Notes: generated by a model from the letters alone, not told the origin. Positions 26,270 to 36,583 are shown, counted from the first letter of the stretch. The stretch: 64,000 bases of DNA from Pseudomonadota bacterium (GCA_021795435.1 JAJYPJ010000004.1:1-64000); one strand, 5' to 3'. Made by a program: numbers and translations.

Positions 26270-27115
26270 TCAGGCCTGCCCACCCTCGCGTTCACGCACA
26301 TGCTGCGCGAGGCGCAGCTGGAAGAGCAGCTTGGTCACGAGCAAGCGCTCCTCGATGGGCTTCTGGACCAGGTCATTGGCACCGGCCTTCAACAACGCCG
26401 CCTGGTTGCGGGGATTGTCGTCGCCAGTCATGACGAGAATCGGCAAGCGGCTCTTGCCATAGCCGAAATCGCCGCGGATCCGGGCGATCAAGTCGGCGCC
26501 CGAGAGCACGCCCTTGAGGTTCACATCGGTCAGAACGACCTCGGCGCCGACATGACCCTGCGCGCGAGCCGCCTCCAGAAGGGCCAGCGCGTCCTCGGCG
26601 CTGATCGAATGCAAGACCGTCAAACCGCACTTTTCCAGCATTCGCCGGGTCGCGAGCGCAACCACGCGGCTGTCCTCGACGTAAAGGACCGTCCCACTCG
26701 CCTGTTGCTGCGGCCGTACGTAGCCGCTGATGAAGCTTGCCAGCGCCGGGAATCCCAGCGACTTGTCGAAGTAGTCGGTCACGTCATCGCCCAGCTGCCG
26801 CGCGTGCAGGCGCTCGGTGACATCGCCGGAAACCACCACGATTGGCATGTACGCCTGCCGCGCCTGTTGCCTCAGCACCTTCGCCAGATCGATCCCGTCC
26901 ATGTCCGGGAGGCGCAGGGCCGTGGTCACGAAATCCACGGGCGCTTCCAGCAGGGCGGCGATCGCCTCAGCACCACTGCCGCAGGAGACGACCGCGACGC
27001 CGGGAATCTCCTTGAGCAGCAATTGCTCGATCATCCGGCGGACGACGCGCGACCCGTCGACGACCATCACGCGGGGTGAAACTGCAGGGAGGTGACTGGC
27101 GATATCGCCGTTCAT
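26270..27115 (-). CDS. Two-receiver response regulator with a degenerate first receiver
   Basis: A 281-aa protein made of two CheY-like receiver domains and no output domain. The first (about 14-133) keeps the switch Ser (VVVSGD) and the Lys (YFDKSL, Lys118), but the phospho-acceptor position is Ala66 ([11 protein letters not shown]), and the acidic pair is reduced to DG, so it should not be phosphorylated normally. The second (about 141-270) is complete: ED at 147-148, Asp197 in [15 protein letters not shown], and the Lys of LVQKPIEE. It ends with Arg-rich residues. It starts 11 bp after ftsX and is followed 1 bp later by ung. No histidine kinase is nearby. Partner and output are unknown. 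Confidence 0.85.
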   Translation of the reverse strand: MNGDIASHLPAVSPRVMVVDGSRVVRRMIEQLLLKEIPGVAVVSCGSGAEAIAALLEAPVDFVTTALRLPDMDGIDLAKVLRQQARQAYMPIVVVSGDVTERLHARQLGDDVTDYFDKSLGFPALASFISGYVRPQQQASGTVLYVEDSRVVALATRRMLEKCGLTVLHSISAEDALALLEAARAQGHVGAEVVLTDVNLKGVLSGADLIARIRGDFGYGKSRLPILVMTGDDNPRNQAALLKAGANDLVQKPIEERLLVTKLLFQLRLAQHVREREGGQA

Positions 27116-27126
27116 GCATGCCTCGA

Positions 27127-28080
27127 TCAGCCAGGCTCGCTTACCGCGAGATGACGCGCGCTGGCCAACCGCGCGCCCAGCCAGCCCAGCATAGCGGCCG
27201 CCAGCACCATCACCAACAGCGGCCTCGGATCGAGCGTCGCGAGGCCAAGGCGCCCCCCCCACACTGCGTCCAGGCGGGCAGCAGGGCCCGCCAGCGCAGC
27301 CTCCAGCGCCAGCGTCACGCCGATCGCCACGAGTCCGCTGAGCAGGCCGAGCCACAAACCTGCATACAGGTAGGGACGCCGCACGAAGGACGCGCCGGCA
27401 CCGACCAACTGCAGGACTTCGATCTCCTGCGCACGACCCTGGATGTCGTTACGCACGCTCGCGCCAACCACCAGCATCGCCGCAAGCGCCAGCAAGGCCG
27501 CCAGCGTCAGCATCAACCGGCCGCCGAAGGCTCTCAGTGCGGCCAACCGATCACGGAAGGGTCCCTGGTCCTGGACCTGGGCCACGCGCGCATCGGCGCG
27601 CAAGCGCGCCACCAATCGCCGGACATTGGCGGTCCCGGCGCTTGCCCTCGGTTCGACGACCAGGACCCAAGGCAAAGGGTTCTCGGGCATCGCCGCGATC
27701 GCCGGCCCAAATCCCTGCAGTGATGCCAGTTCGGCCAAACCCTGCTGCGGCGACTTCACGACGACGGCGGCCACGACCGGCTCCGCCCGCAGGCCCTGCG
27801 CCAGCAACGTCGCCATGGCGGGCGTCGCGCTGGCATCGAGGAAGACATTGATCGACTGCCCTTCGCCCAGCACCTGGCCAAAATGCGCCAGGTTGACCAG
27901 CACGAGATAAAAGCTGAGCGGCAGCGCCAGGGCCAATCCCATCACCGCGACCGTCAGCAGCGTCCCCAGCGGATGCTCGCGCAACCGCGCGAGGCTCTGC
28001 CCGAGCGCCCATCGGTGCGCTCGCCACCAACGCGCGACCGCCGCCCCCGGCTGCACGCGTTTTCCTTCCGTCGCGCTCAT
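27127..28080 (-). CDS. ftsX: Cell division ABC transporter permease FtsX
   Basis: A 317-aa four-helix permease: a first helix after the cytoplasmic N-terminus (LGTLLTVAVMGLALALPLSF), a periplasmic loop domain, then three C-terminal helices. With FtsE it couples ATP hydrolysis to activation of amidase activators (EnvC type) during septation. The 4-bp ATGA overlap with ftsE is the standard arrangement. Confidence 0.93.
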   Translation of the reverse strand: MSATEGKRVQPGAAVARWWRAHRWALGQSLARLREHPLGTLLTVAVMGLALALPLSFYLVLVNLAHFGQVLGEGQSINVFLDASATPAMATLLAQGLRAEPVVAAVVVKSPQQGLAELASLQGFGPAIAAMPENPLPWVLVVEPRASAGTANVRRLVARLRADARVAQVQDQGPFRDRLAALRAFGGRLMLTLAALLALAAMLVVGASVRNDIQGRAQEIEVLQLVGAGASFVRRPYLYAGLWLGLLSGLVAIGVTLALEAALAGPAARLDAVWGGRLGLATLDPRPLLVMVLAAAMLGWLGARLASARHLAVSEPG

Positions 28081-28757
28081 GCCGCGACTTCGCCCGCGGG
28101 CACGTCATCGACCAGCCGGCCGTGGTCCAGCACGAGGACCCGCTTGCGGATGCGCTTGATGAGGAGCAGGTCGTGCGTCGCGACCACCACGGTGGTGCCG
28201 ATCGCCTGGAACTCCGCGAACAACTGCATGATCTCCACGGCCAATTGCGGATCGAGGTTGCCCGTGGGCTCATCCGCCAGCAGCACGGGAGGGCGCGCGA
28301 CGATGGCGCGGGCGATGCCGACGCGCTGCTGCTCGCCCGTCGACAGTCTCGATGGCAATCGCTGTTCCATGCCGCCCAGGCCGACCTTGTCGAGCGCGGC
28401 ACGCGCGCGTCTGGCCCGCTCCGGTCCAGGCACGCCAGCGACGACCAGCGGCAATTCCACATTGGCTTGCACGGTGCGGTCCAGCAGAACGCGGTGGTCC
28501 TGGAACACCATGCCCACCGCGCGCCGGTGCCGGGCAATGGCCTGACCCCGCGTTTGCCGCAGGTTGCGTCCCGCCACCATGACTGCGCCGCTGCTGGGAC
28601 GTTCCAGCAAGCCGATCAACTTCAGCAACGTGCTTTTGCCGGCGCCCGAATGGCCGGTGACGAAGGCCATTTCGGCGGCTTCCAGCGCGAAGCTGACCCC
28701 CTCAAGCGCGGCACCGCCTGCCGGGTAGCGTTTGCTGACTTGTTCGAATCGGATCAC
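28077..28757 (-). CDS. ftsE: Cell division ATP-binding protein FtsE
   Basis: A 226-aa ABC ATPase, partner of FtsX. Walker A is GHSGAGKST, the signature LSTGEQQRVGIARA, Walker B VLLADEPTGNLD. I choose the GTG at 28757 (MIRFEQVSKRYP in family register) rather than the track's ATG 42 bp upstream, because FtsE always begins directly with this strand and GGAACGG lies upstream. Coupled to ftsX by a 4-bp overlap. Confidence 0.93.
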   Translation of the reverse strand: MIRFEQVSKRYPAGGAALEGVSFALEAAEMAFVTGHSGAGKSTLLKLIGLLERPSSGAVMVAGRNLRQTRGQAIARHRRAVGMVFQDHRVLLDRTVQANVELPLVVAGVPGPERARRARAALDKVGLGGMEQRLPSRLSTGEQQRVGIARAIVARPPVLLADEPTGNLDPQLAVEIMQLFAEFQAIGTTVVVATHDLLLIKRIRKRVLVLDHGRLVDDVPAGEVAA

Positions 28758-28828
28758 GATGCCGTTCCGGTGCGCTCCGCAGAGCATACGGCATCGCATG
28801 CAACCGCCGACGCCACCGACGCCACCAT

Positions 28829-30526
28829 TCAGCGACGTCGGAAAAGGCTCGCGATGCGGCGCAGGAAGCCGGGCTTCGGCGCATGGGGCGCGGGGACGGC
28901 AGCCGGCGATGCCCCGCGCGGTTCGCCGCGGCGCGCTGCGGGCACACGGGTACTCGGGACCGGCGCAGCCGCAACGGCGGCCGCCTTTTGCGCTTCCACT
29001 TCGTGCCGCCTCCCCCGACCACCACGACGCCTGCGCTTGCGCACGGGCGGCGCCGCCGTTCCAGCGACGGGCGCGGCACCGGCCTCGGCCTGCGCCGAAA
29101 CCTCCGCCCCGACGGGCGCTGCAGGGCTACCGGCAGGCGTCACGCTCCGGTGCGTGCGGGCGCCACCGGATCGCCGCTCCTCGCCTTCGCCCTTGCGGCG
29201 GCGCGACGACGTCCGAGACCGGGTCGAGGGGACGCCCGTGTTTGATGCCGACCGGGTGGGGCCGGAGCCGGCCCCTTCCGGCAGATCCTCGTCCGCCCCC
29301 CCGTGAGCCGCCGCGTGCGCCGCCAGTTGGGCCGCGTTGCGTCGCGGATTGGGTGACACCAGCAAATCCGGCGTGACCGTGGCGGTCGGGATTTTCTGCC
29401 CGATGTAGGCCTCGATGTCCGGCAGGGACATGGCGTACAGGTCGCATGCGAAACTGACTGCGTCGCCCTCGGCGCCCAGCCGCGCCGTGCGACCGATCCG
29501 ATGGACGTAGTCCTCGGCATCCTGTGGCAGGTCGTAGTTGAATACGTGGCTGACGGCGTCGATGTGCAGTCCGCGCGCGGCGACGTCCGTCGCCACCAGC
29601 ACTTCGAGGCCTCCGCGCTGGAACCGCGCCAGCAGCTTTTCGCGCTTCTTCTGCGGAACATCACCCGACAGCATGCCGGTCAGGATCCCCTGCCGCTGCA
29701 ATCGCTCGCTGACGCGCTCGGCGGCAGCCCGGGTGTTCACGAAGACGATGCTGCGCTCGGCGCCGGAACGCTCCAGCAGGTTCAGCAAGAGCGGCAGCTT
29801 TTCTTCCTTGGCGGGGAAATAGACGACCTGGCGCACCCGATCGGCGGTCACATTGTCCGATTCGACCGCCAGCTTCTCCGGCTCGTTCATGTGCTCGTAC
29901 GCCAGTTCCAGCACGCGATGGCTGAGCGTGGCGGAAAAGAGCATGCTTTGCCGCTGCTCGCGCGGCGGCAGGCGGCGGAACAGGAAATAGATGTCCTTGA
30001 TGAAGCCGAGATCGAACATGCGATCGGCCTCGTCCACGACCATCGCGTCGACCGCGCGCAGCGAGAACACCTGCTGCTTGTAGTAGTCGATGAGCCGACC
30101 GGGCGTGGCGATGATCACGTCGCAACCGCCCTTCAGCAATTCGCGCTGCCGGTCATAGTCGGTGCCGCCATAGATCAGGGCCAGGCGCAGGCCCGTGTGC
30201 CGCCCGATGGCTCGGGCATCCTTTTCGATCTGGATCGCGAGTTCGCGGGTCGGCGCAACGATCAATGCCCGCGGATCCTCCGGTCGACGCTCTGCCAGCG
30301 CCGGCCGGGTCAGCAGACGATTGAATACCGCCACCAGGAAAGCAGCGGTCTTGCCGGTGCCCGTCTGCGCCTGGCCCGCAACGTCCCGGCCCGCCAGGGC
30401 GACGGGCAGGCTGAGCGCCTGGATCGGCGTGCACCGGGTGAAGCCGCAGTCGGCCAGACCCTTCGCCAGGGAGGGATGCAGATCGAACTGTTCGAAAAAG
30501 GTGTCAGTGAGGACTTGATCGGCCAT
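28829..30526 (-). CDS. rhlB: ATP-dependent RNA helicase RhlB
   Basis: A 565-aa DEAD-box helicase, the type that associates with the RNase E degradosome. Motifs in order: Q motif [18 protein letters not shown], Ia [52 protein letters not shown]. Residues from about 400 onward are a low-complexity Ala/Pro/Arg/Ser tail with an [10 protein letters not shown] patch, ending [15 protein letters not shown], much longer than the tail of E. coli RhlB (421 aa total). I start at the ATG at 30526 ([10 protein letters not shown]). It is divergent from trxA-rho, the same context as in E. coli. Confidence 0.94.
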   Translation of the reverse strand: MADQVLTDTFFEQFDLHPSLAKGLADCGFTRCTPIQALSLPVALAGRDVAGQAQTGTGKTAAFLVAVFNRLLTRPALAERRPEDPRALIVAPTRELAIQIEKDARAIGRHTGLRLALIYGGTDYDRQRELLKGGCDVIIATPGRLIDYYKQQVFSLRAVDAMVVDEADRMFDLGFIKDIYFLFRRLPPREQRQSMLFSATLSHRVLELAYEHMNEPEKLAVESDNVTADRVRQVVYFPAKEEKLPLLLNLLERSGAERSIVFVNTRAAAERVSERLQRQGILTGMLSGDVPQKKREKLLARFQRGGLEVLVATDVAARGLHIDAVSHVFNYDLPQDAEDYVHRIGRTARLGAEGDAVSFACDLYAMSLPDIEAYIGQKIPTATVTPDLLVSPNPRRNAAQLAAHAAAHGGADEDLPEGAGSGPTRSASNTGVPSTRSRTSSRRRKGEGEERRSGGARTHRSVTPAGSPAAPVGAEVSAQAEAGAAPVAGTAAPPVRKRRRRGGRGRRHEVEAQKAAAVAAAPVPSTRVPAARRGEPRGASPAAVPAPHAPKPGFLRRIASLFRRR

Positions 30527-30726
30527 GAATCGGAACAATGATTGCGCAATGGGTGCCTTGCAACGAATCGGCGCTTGCGCTGGAATGACGGGCGTCAGCC
30601 GTCCACTGCCGGCCGTGCAGGACGCGCGGCGCGCCGCAGTGTAGCCCATCGGCAGGACAAAATCCGGGGGCGCGCGGAATCCGCCCGTGTCCGGTCGTGC
30701 GTCCCTTTTTGATCCGGAGACCCTCG

Positions 30727-31053
30727 GTGAGCCAGAACATCACCCACGTGACCGACCATGATTTTGATGCGCAGGTCCTGAAGTCCGACATGCCCGTGCT
30801 CGTGGACTTCTGGGCCACGTGGTGCGGCCCTTGTCGCGCCATCGCCCCGATCCTCGAGGACATCGCGGCCGAGTACGGCGGGCGCGTCAAAGTCACCAAG
30901 CTCGATGTCGACAACAACCAGAAGACCGCCATTGCGTACAACATCCGCAGCATTCCGACCCTGATGCTTTTCAAGGATGGCAAAGTCGCGGCGACGCAGA
31001 TGGGAGCCCTGCCCAAGGCGGCCATCGCCAAATTCGTCGATCAGGTTCTCTGA
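30727..31053 (+). CDS. trxA: Thioredoxin
   Basis: A 108-aa thioredoxin with the redox-active WCGPC near residue 33 and the cis-Pro loop SIPTLMLF. It aligns end to end with E. coli thioredoxin 1. The GTG at 30727 is chosen because GGAG lies 7 bases upstream and the length is exactly that of the family; the track's upstream start adds 10 residues. It precedes rho and is divergent from rhlB, a conserved arrangement. Confidence 0.96.
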   Translation: MSQNITHVTDHDFDAQVLKSDMPVLVDFWATWCGPCRAIAPILEDIAAEYGGRVKVTKLDVDNNQKTAIAYNIRSIPTLMLFKDGKVAATQMGALPKAAIAKFVDQVL

Positions 31054-31233
31054 GCCTGCGGCGCCTCGTCGTCCGATGCTCGCCGTCGCGCGCCGGACCG
31101 CAGTCATGGACGCCGCCGCCCACGAGTGCTAGATTGCGGTTGCCAGCGTGCGGCCCGAGGCCGCGCCCCGCGCGATCGCGCCGCGCCAGCCCCTCCTTCC
31201 CTTCCACTTTCCACGGCCCCGCGAGGCCCGCCT

Positions 31234-32802
31234 GTGTCTGATATCGACGCCAAGACCCCCGACGAGGCCAGCCGCCCGTCCACCCCTCCCGCCGCCCCGA
31301 ATGGTCCTTCGGCCCCGGCTCCCGCCCCCCAGACCTCCGAAGCCGCGCCCGGTGCCGGCGCCCCGGCCAACGCCGGCGGTGCGCCACAGCGGGAGGCTCG
31401 CGACAACCATCGCGACCGCCGCCATCGTCGGAACCGCAATGACCGGAACCGCAGCCGCGGCCCCGGACCCGCCGGCCTTCCGCGCGAAGACTTTGACGAG
31501 GACGCCGCGGACGACGTCCCTCGCGATCCAGCACGCCAGATCAACCTGACCGAGCTCAAGCGGAAGCCCGCCGCCGCGCTCCTGGACCTTGCCGAGACGC
31601 TGGGCATTCACGAGGGTGTGGCGCGCGCGCGCAAACAGGACGTGATCTTCAACATCCTGAAGGCCCACGCCCGCAGCGGCGGGAGCATCTGGAGCGAGGG
31701 GGTCCTTGAAATCGTGCAGGACGGATACGGCTTCCTGAGGTCCGCCGACGAGTCCTACCTGGCGGGCCCCGATGACGTCTACGTCAGCCCCGGCCAGGTT
31801 CGCCGCTACAACCTGCGCACAGGTGACTACATCACCGGGCTGGTGAGGCATCCGCGCGAAGGAGAGCGCTATTTCGCCCTGTTCAAAGTCGACGATATCA
31901 ATGGCGAACCCATCGAGGCCTCGAAAAACAAGGTCCTGTTCGAGAACCTCACGCCCTTGTTCCCGCGCAAGGCCTTCAGGCTCGAGCGCGGCAATGGCTC
32001 GAGCGAAGACATCACGGGCCGCATACTCGATCTCATTGCCCCCGTGGGCAAGGGCCAGCGCGGCCTGATCGTCTCACCTCCGAAGGCCGGCAAGACGATG
32101 ATGTTGCAGAACGTCGCGCAAGCGATCGTGCACAATCATCCGGAAGCGCACCTGATCATCCTCCTGATCGACGAGCGTCCCGAGGAAGTCACGGAGATGC
32201 AGCGCAGCGTTCGCGCGGAAGTGATCAGCTCCACGTTCGACGAGCCCGCGGTACGCCATGTCCAGGTGGCGGAAATGGTCATCGAGCGGGCCAAGCGCCT
32301 GGTCGAACACAAGAAGGACGTGGTGATCCTGCTCGATTCCATCACGCGGCTCGCGCGCGCCTACAACACGGTCGTGCCCAGCTCCGGCAAAGTGCTGACC
32401 GGCGGCGTCGATGCCAATGCGCTGCAGAGGCCCAAGCGTTTCTTCGGTGCCGCGCGCAATGTCGAGGAGGGAGGGTCGTTGACCATCCTCGCGACCGCGT
32501 TGATCGACACCGGAAGCAAGATGGACGAGGTCATCTACGAAGAATTCAAGGGCACGGGCAACATGGAGGTGCACCTGGACCGCCGCATCGGCGAGAAGCG
32601 CGTTTACCCAGCCATCAACATCAATCGCTCGGGAACACGCCGCGAAGAGCTGTTGATCGATTCCGATTTGCTGCAGAAGGTCTGGATCCTGCGCAAGCTG
32701 CTGCATCCCATGGATGAATTGGCCGCCATGGAATTCATGCTCGAGAAGATGAAGAACACGAAGACCAACGACGAGTTCTTCAGCGCCATGAAGCGCGGCT
32801 GA
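31234..32802 (+). CDS. rho: Transcription termination factor Rho
   Basis: A 522-aa hexameric RNA helicase that terminates transcription. After an N-terminal extension of about 105 residues (Pro/Ala-rich, then the basic stretch [19 protein letters not shown]) comes the canonical protein: [19 protein letters not shown], the cold-shock-like RNA site DGYGFLRS, Walker [11 protein letters not shown], Walker [18 protein letters not shown] and the R-loop with [10 protein letters not shown]. coli Rho has 419 residues, so the extension is the main difference. I start at the GTG at 31234 (GTGTCTGATATC); the track's start at 31126 is not preceded by a better site. A 180-bp leader separates it from trxA. 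Confidence 0.95.
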   Translation: MSDIDAKTPDEASRPSTPPAAPNGPSAPAPAPQTSEAAPGAGAPANAGGAPQREARDNHRDRRHRRNRNDRNRSRGPGPAGLPREDFDEDAADDVPRDPARQINLTELKRKPAAALLDLAETLGIHEGVARARKQDVIFNILKAHARSGGSIWSEGVLEIVQDGYGFLRSADESYLAGPDDVYVSPGQVRRYNLRTGDYITGLVRHPREGERYFALFKVDDINGEPIEASKNKVLFENLTPLFPRKAFRLERGNGSSEDITGRILDLIAPVGKGQRGLIVSPPKAGKTMMLQNVAQAIVHNHPEAHLIILLIDERPEEVTEMQRSVRAEVISSTFDEPAVRHVQVAEMVIERAKRLVEHKKDVVILLDSITRLARAYNTVVPSSGKVLTGGVDANALQRPKRFFGAARNVEEGGSLTILATALIDTGSKMDEVIYEEFKGTGNMEVHLDRRIGEKRVYPAININRSGTRREELLIDSDLLQKVWILRKLLHPMDELAAMEFMLEKMKNTKTNDEFFSAMKRG

Positions 32803-33079
32803 CATCCGCCCAGCCCTCGCCGCAGCGCTCCGCATGCGCCCGATGTCACGCCGGAAGCCCCGGGCCTGTGGCGTGGCATCCGTGCATGCACGATGATCCC
32901 GAACCCGGCCACGACCCCCGCTGCCGCCGTGCGAACCCGGATGCGAGCCTCCGGCGTGGCTCGGGTCATGGTCGCGTCCGGCCGGGCGGCGCCCGACGCC
33001 CGCGGACGGGTCGCGCAAGCATTCCCCTGCTAGCATCCGCGGCCAGCGCGTGCACCGCGCGTCACTGAGCGAACCTTCC

Positions 33080-34609
33080 ATGCGCTGGTTACAGGATCTC
33101 GTCCGCCACAAAAGCATCGAACAACTGCAAAGCGAGGCCGGAGCCCGCGATGACCTGCGCCGCGTGCTCGGCGTGTGGCAACTCACCGCCATCGGCATCG
33201 GCGGAATCATCGGCGTTGGCATCTTCGTCCTGGCGGGCCAGCAGGCCGCCGTCAACGCCGGGCCTGCCGTTTTCCTCTCCTTCCTGATCGCCGGCGTGGC
33301 GAGTGCCGCGGCCGCCCTGTGCTATGCCGAGTTTGCCGGGCTGATCCCCGTGACGGGCAGCGCCTATACCTATGGCTATGCGGTCCTGGGTGAATTCGCG
33401 GCCTGGGTCATTGGATGGGACTTGCTCTTGGAGTACGCGTTGATCGTCGCGGTGGTCGCCATCGGATGGTCGGGGTACGTGCAGGCGTTGCTCGGCGCCG
33501 CCGGCGTCCACCTGCCCGATTGGGCGCAAGGCGCGATCAGCAACAATGCCCTTGCCTACTACTGGGATCGCGCGGCAATGTGGGTCGGCTTCACGCTTGA
33601 TCATCCCGCCCCCGCGCCCCATGGCGGACATGTCTTCAATCTGGTTGCCGCGCTGGTCTCGCTCGGCATTGCCGCGCTGCTCACGGTTGGCACGGAATGG
33701 GGCGCCCGCTTCAACACGGCGGTCGTGGCGGTGAAGGTGGCTGGCGTCGCCTTGGTGATCATTGCAGGCATCCACTACGTGAACCCGGCGCACTGGCACC
33801 CCTTCGTGCCACCGAGGCAAATCGTCGATGGCGTCGGACACTTCGGCTGGCAAGGCGTGCTGGCCGCCGCCAGCGTCGTGTTCTTCGCGGTGTTCGGCTA
33901 CGACACGCTGACCACGGCTGCGGAGGAAGCGCGCAACCCCCAGCACGACCTGCCGCGCGCCGTGCTTCTGAGCCTCGGGATATCCATGGCGCTTTATCTG
34001 GCGATTTCGCTGGTTCTGACCGGGATGGTCCCTTATCAGCAACTCAACAGCGACGCGCCGGTGGCAAGCGCCTTCATTGCCGTGGGAGCTCACTGGGTGA
34101 TGGTCGCGATCTCGGTGGCTGCCATTGCCGGCATCACGAGCGTGCTGTTTGCCTTCATGCTGGCCGCGGCCCGAATCTGGTTCGCGCTGGCGCGCGACGG
34201 CCTTTTGCCCGGCTGGTTTGCGCGCCCGCATCCGCGCTGGCGGACGCCCTACCGCCCAACGTTGATTCTGGGTGTCGGAACGGCGTTGCTGGCGGGATTT
34301 CTGCCCATTGGCGAACTGGCGGAAATGGTCAACATCGGCACGCTCAGCGCATTCATCGTCATTTGCGCCGCGATCATTGTGCTGCGCGCCCGGCGACCCG
34401 AGCTCCCGCGCCGCTTCCGCACGCCGTTCGTGCCATGGGTCCCGCTGGTCGGAATCCTCTTCTCGATCGCCCTGATCTGGGGGCTTCAGCAGGTGACCTA
34501 CTGGCGCTTCATCGTCTGGATGGGGATAGGCCTGGTCATCTATTTCAGCTTCGGCCGACGCAACAGCGCGCTGGCTCGTCGGGCGGAAATCCAGGACGAC
34601 CGCCGCTAG
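33080..34609 (+). CDS. APC-family (cationic) amino acid permease
   Basis: A 509-aa polytopic transporter with about 12 hydrophobic segments. The N-terminal cytoplasmic helix and TAIGIGGIIGVGIFVLAG are the APC TM1 hallmark; FFAVFGYDTLTTAAEEARNP is the TM6-loop signature of the CAT/YfnA subgroup. Substrate is probably one or more amino acids, but cannot be resolved by eye. I start at the ATG at 33080 (MRWLQDLVRH); the preceding 277 bp after rho hold no gene. The stop codon overlaps that of the convergent diguanylate cyclase gene. Confidence 0.9.
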   Translation: MRWLQDLVRHKSIEQLQSEAGARDDLRRVLGVWQLTAIGIGGIIGVGIFVLAGQQAAVNAGPAVFLSFLIAGVASAAAALCYAEFAGLIPVTGSAYTYGYAVLGEFAAWVIGWDLLLEYALIVAVVAIGWSGYVQALLGAAGVHLPDWAQGAISNNALAYYWDRAAMWVGFTLDHPAPAPHGGHVFNLVAALVSLGIAALLTVGTEWGARFNTAVVAVKVAGVALVIIAGIHYVNPAHWHPFVPPRQIVDGVGHFGWQGVLAAASVVFFAVFGYDTLTTAAEEARNPQHDLPRAVLLSLGISMALYLAISLVLTGMVPYQQLNSDAPVASAFIAVGAHWVMVAISVAAIAGITSVLFAFMLAAARIWFALARDGLLPGWFARPHPRWRTPYRPTLILGVGTALLAGFLPIGELAEMVNIGTLSAFIVICAAIIVLRARRPELPRRFRTPFVPWVPLVGILFSIALIWGLQQVTYWRFIVWMGIGLVIYFSFGRRNSALARRAEIQDDRR

Positions 34610-35688
34610 GCAGCCACTTCCACGCGGTTCCGGCCGTTGTGCTTGGCCCGTGCAAGCGCCTGATCGGCCTTCGCCAGCAGGCGCTCCAGGACCACCTCAT
34701 CCCGGCGAACCGCGACACCCACGCTGATGCTGAGCGGGTGGCCACCGGGATTTTCATGGGCCACCGCCTGCCGCAGTCGCTCGCCCGTGGCACGGGCGGC
34801 ATCGGCATCCAGTCGGGGCAGCAACGCCGCGAATTCTTCGCCGCCAATGCGACCGACGAGGTCATCGCCGCGCACGTTCTCGCGCAGGATGCGCCCCATG
34901 CTGGCCAATGCCGAATCGCCAGCGGCATGCCCATGGGTATCGTTCAGGAGCTTGAAGTGATCGGCATCCAGGTAAAGCACGGCCAGCGGCATGCCGGACT
35001 CGATGCTTTCCGCAAGCAGTCGCCTCGCCTGCTCTATGAAGCGCGAGCGCGTCGCGACGCCGGTGAGCTCGTCGACGAAGGCCCGCTGGCGCAGGCGCTG
35101 CTCCAGTTCAAGGTGCTGGCGGATCAGTCGCACCTGGTAGCCGTTGAGCACCGCGGCCAGAACCAGGGCAACCGCCATGTAATCCGCGTATTGGAATAGC
35201 TCCCAACTCGACGGTGTTTCCAGGAGCAGGAGCGGCAGCGGTCCCAGGATGGCGCTGATGACGCATGCGGCGACGAAGTAATGCCGCTTCAGCCAGACGG
35301 GACTGGCGGCAATCGGAACCAAGGCGTACGCCGGCAGGATCCAGGCCAGTCCTTCGGGACGTCCATAGCCGTTGAGGAAAATGCCGAGCTCGATCCACGC
35401 CAATGTCGCCAAACCAAGACCGCCGTAATGGCGTGGCTCGCGATGCACCATGCCGAGGAACGCCAGCAGGACCAAGGGCAGGATGGGAGACAACCGAAGC
35501 CAGAATGGCAGGTCCGATGGGCCAGTCAGCTCGCCGCCGATCACAAAGCTCGCGTAACTGCCGACGGCGGTCCAGAGCAAGGCACGCACCACCGGCCCGA
35601 GCCGTCGCTCGAGATCAAGCTCGAACTCGCGCGCGTCAAGCTCGGTCCACGATGATGCCGGTGGAGCATGGGCAGGTGGTGTTTGCAC
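34606..35688 (-). CDS. Membrane-bound diguanylate cyclase
   Basis: About 360 aa. The N-terminal half has five or six hydrophobic segments (e.g. LSPILPLVLLAFLGMVH, YMAVALVLAAVLNGY), followed by a coiled linker (LIRQHLELEQRLRQRAFVDE) and a GGDEF domain with the active site RIGGEEFAALL. The inhibitory site RGDD lies 5 residues before it, so product feedback is expected. Synthesises c-di-GMP in response to an unknown membrane signal. The start is uncertain: I use the GTG at 35688, since the ATGs in the track lie far upstream in a region without family-like sequence. Confidence 0.85.
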   Translation of the reverse strand: MQTPPAHAPPASSWTELDAREFELDLERRLGPVVRALLWTAVGSYASFVIGGELTGPSDLPFWLRLSPILPLVLLAFLGMVHREPRHYGGLGLATLAWIELGIFLNGYGRPEGLAWILPAYALVPIAASPVWLKRHYFVAACVISAILGPLPLLLLETPSSWELFQYADYMAVALVLAAVLNGYQVRLIRQHLELEQRLRQRAFVDELTGVATRSRFIEQARRLLAESIESGMPLAVLYLDADHFKLLNDTHGHAAGDSALASMGRILRENVRGDDLVGRIGGEEFAALLPRLDADAARATGERLRQAVAHENPGGHPLSISVGVAVRRDEVVLERLLAKADQALARAKHNGRNRVEVAA

Positions 35689-36229
35689 AAGCGTTGCATT
35701 CCTGGGAGGGCGGTCCGGACGATGCAAGAGGCGCACCGAAGGTGAGGCGTGTTGCAATCGTTCACCTGGCCGCCCGTGCAATTGTGATCGCCATCGCATG
35801 CCAGGCGCCATGCCCAGAGGCACTGCCCGATTGCCGCGACGCAGTGCCCGGTCGCCATCGCGGAGGCATGGGGGCGATGGATCTCCGCCGATGCGCGTGG
35901 ATCCCCGTGGCCGGATCGTGGCTCGCCCCTTGGGGACCCGGTGGCGCCCTGGTCCATGCGCGGGCCGCCAGCGTCCCGCGGTCCAGGGCGACCCGCTCCG
36001 CTAGTTTGTGACGAAGGTGGTCGCCGGCCTGGAACAAAGAGCCGCCGCCGGCCCGCTGCGTTGGGCGTGCGTTGGTTGCTTGGGGTTGCTCGCGACGCCA
36101 TTCAGGTTTCGTGCGTCAGGATGAATCCCGGCACAACCTCGATGATCGCCGCGGCGCCAGGCACGGCGGCTCGCTCGACCGCCCTGAGCGCGCGCGGCAT
36201 ACTGGCCCGCCCCGCCGTATGTCGTCCTG
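35689..36229. other. 541-bp gap without a supported gene
   Basis: Between the divergent diguanylate cyclase and the first half-transporter gene. All ORFs in the track here are low-complexity shadows with no family resemblance. I see no tRNA, no clear hairpin with a T-tract and no convincing promoter pair. It must contain the promoters of both flanking genes. Confidence 0.5.
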
Positions 36230-36583
36230 ATGACGCTCGATACGCTTCTGGCCTGGTTCGCGGTCCTGGTTTTCGACACAACTGGCCAGCTCGCATTCAA
36301 GGCCGCTGCTCATCATGCCGTGGGCGCCGGCCTGGCGCACTGGCGCGCGATGGCCCGCGGGCCTTGGCTGTGGCTGGGGATTCTTGCCTTCATCGTCGAG
36401 TTTGTCGCTTGGCTCGCGTTCCTTTCCTTGGTCCCGCTCGCCGTCGGCGTGCTTCTGGCAACGTTGAATCTGGTCACGGTGATGCTGGGCGGTCGGCTGA
36501 TCTTCGGGGAGAAGCTGTCGCCGCGCCGCATGGCAGGCGTCGGGCTCATCGCGGTGGGCGTCATGTTGGTCGGCCTCGGATGA
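36230..36583 (+). CDS. Small SMR/EamA-type half-transporter (first of a pair)
   Basis: A 117-aa protein with four predicted helices: TLLAWFAVLVFDTTGQLAFK, WLGILAFIVEFVAWLAFLS, VPLAVGVLLATLNLVTVMLG and MAGVGLIAVGVMLVGL. Size and pattern match SMR/EamA half-transporters such as ArnE/ArnF, which pair to flip lipid-linked amino sugars. The phrase FDTTGQLAFK recurs as FDTVSQLCFK in the next protein, so the two are paralogues that presumably form a heterodimer. The ATG at 36230 is used. Its TGA overlaps the next ATG (ATGA). Substrate is unknown; DMT-type metabolite export is an alternative. Confidence 0.75.
   Translation: MTLDTLLAWFAVLVFDTTGQLAFKAAAHHAVGAGLAHWRAMARGPWLWLGILAFIVEFVAWLAFLSLVPLAVGVLLATLNLVTVMLGGRLIFGEKLSPRRMAGVGLIAVGVMLVGLG

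Noticed and set aside
31234-31550. The Rho N-terminal extension as a frameshift artefact
   Set aside because: The GTG start, codon use and gradual passage from Pro/Ala-rich to basic sequence are in one frame with the conserved domain; such heads are known in high-GC Rho proteins.
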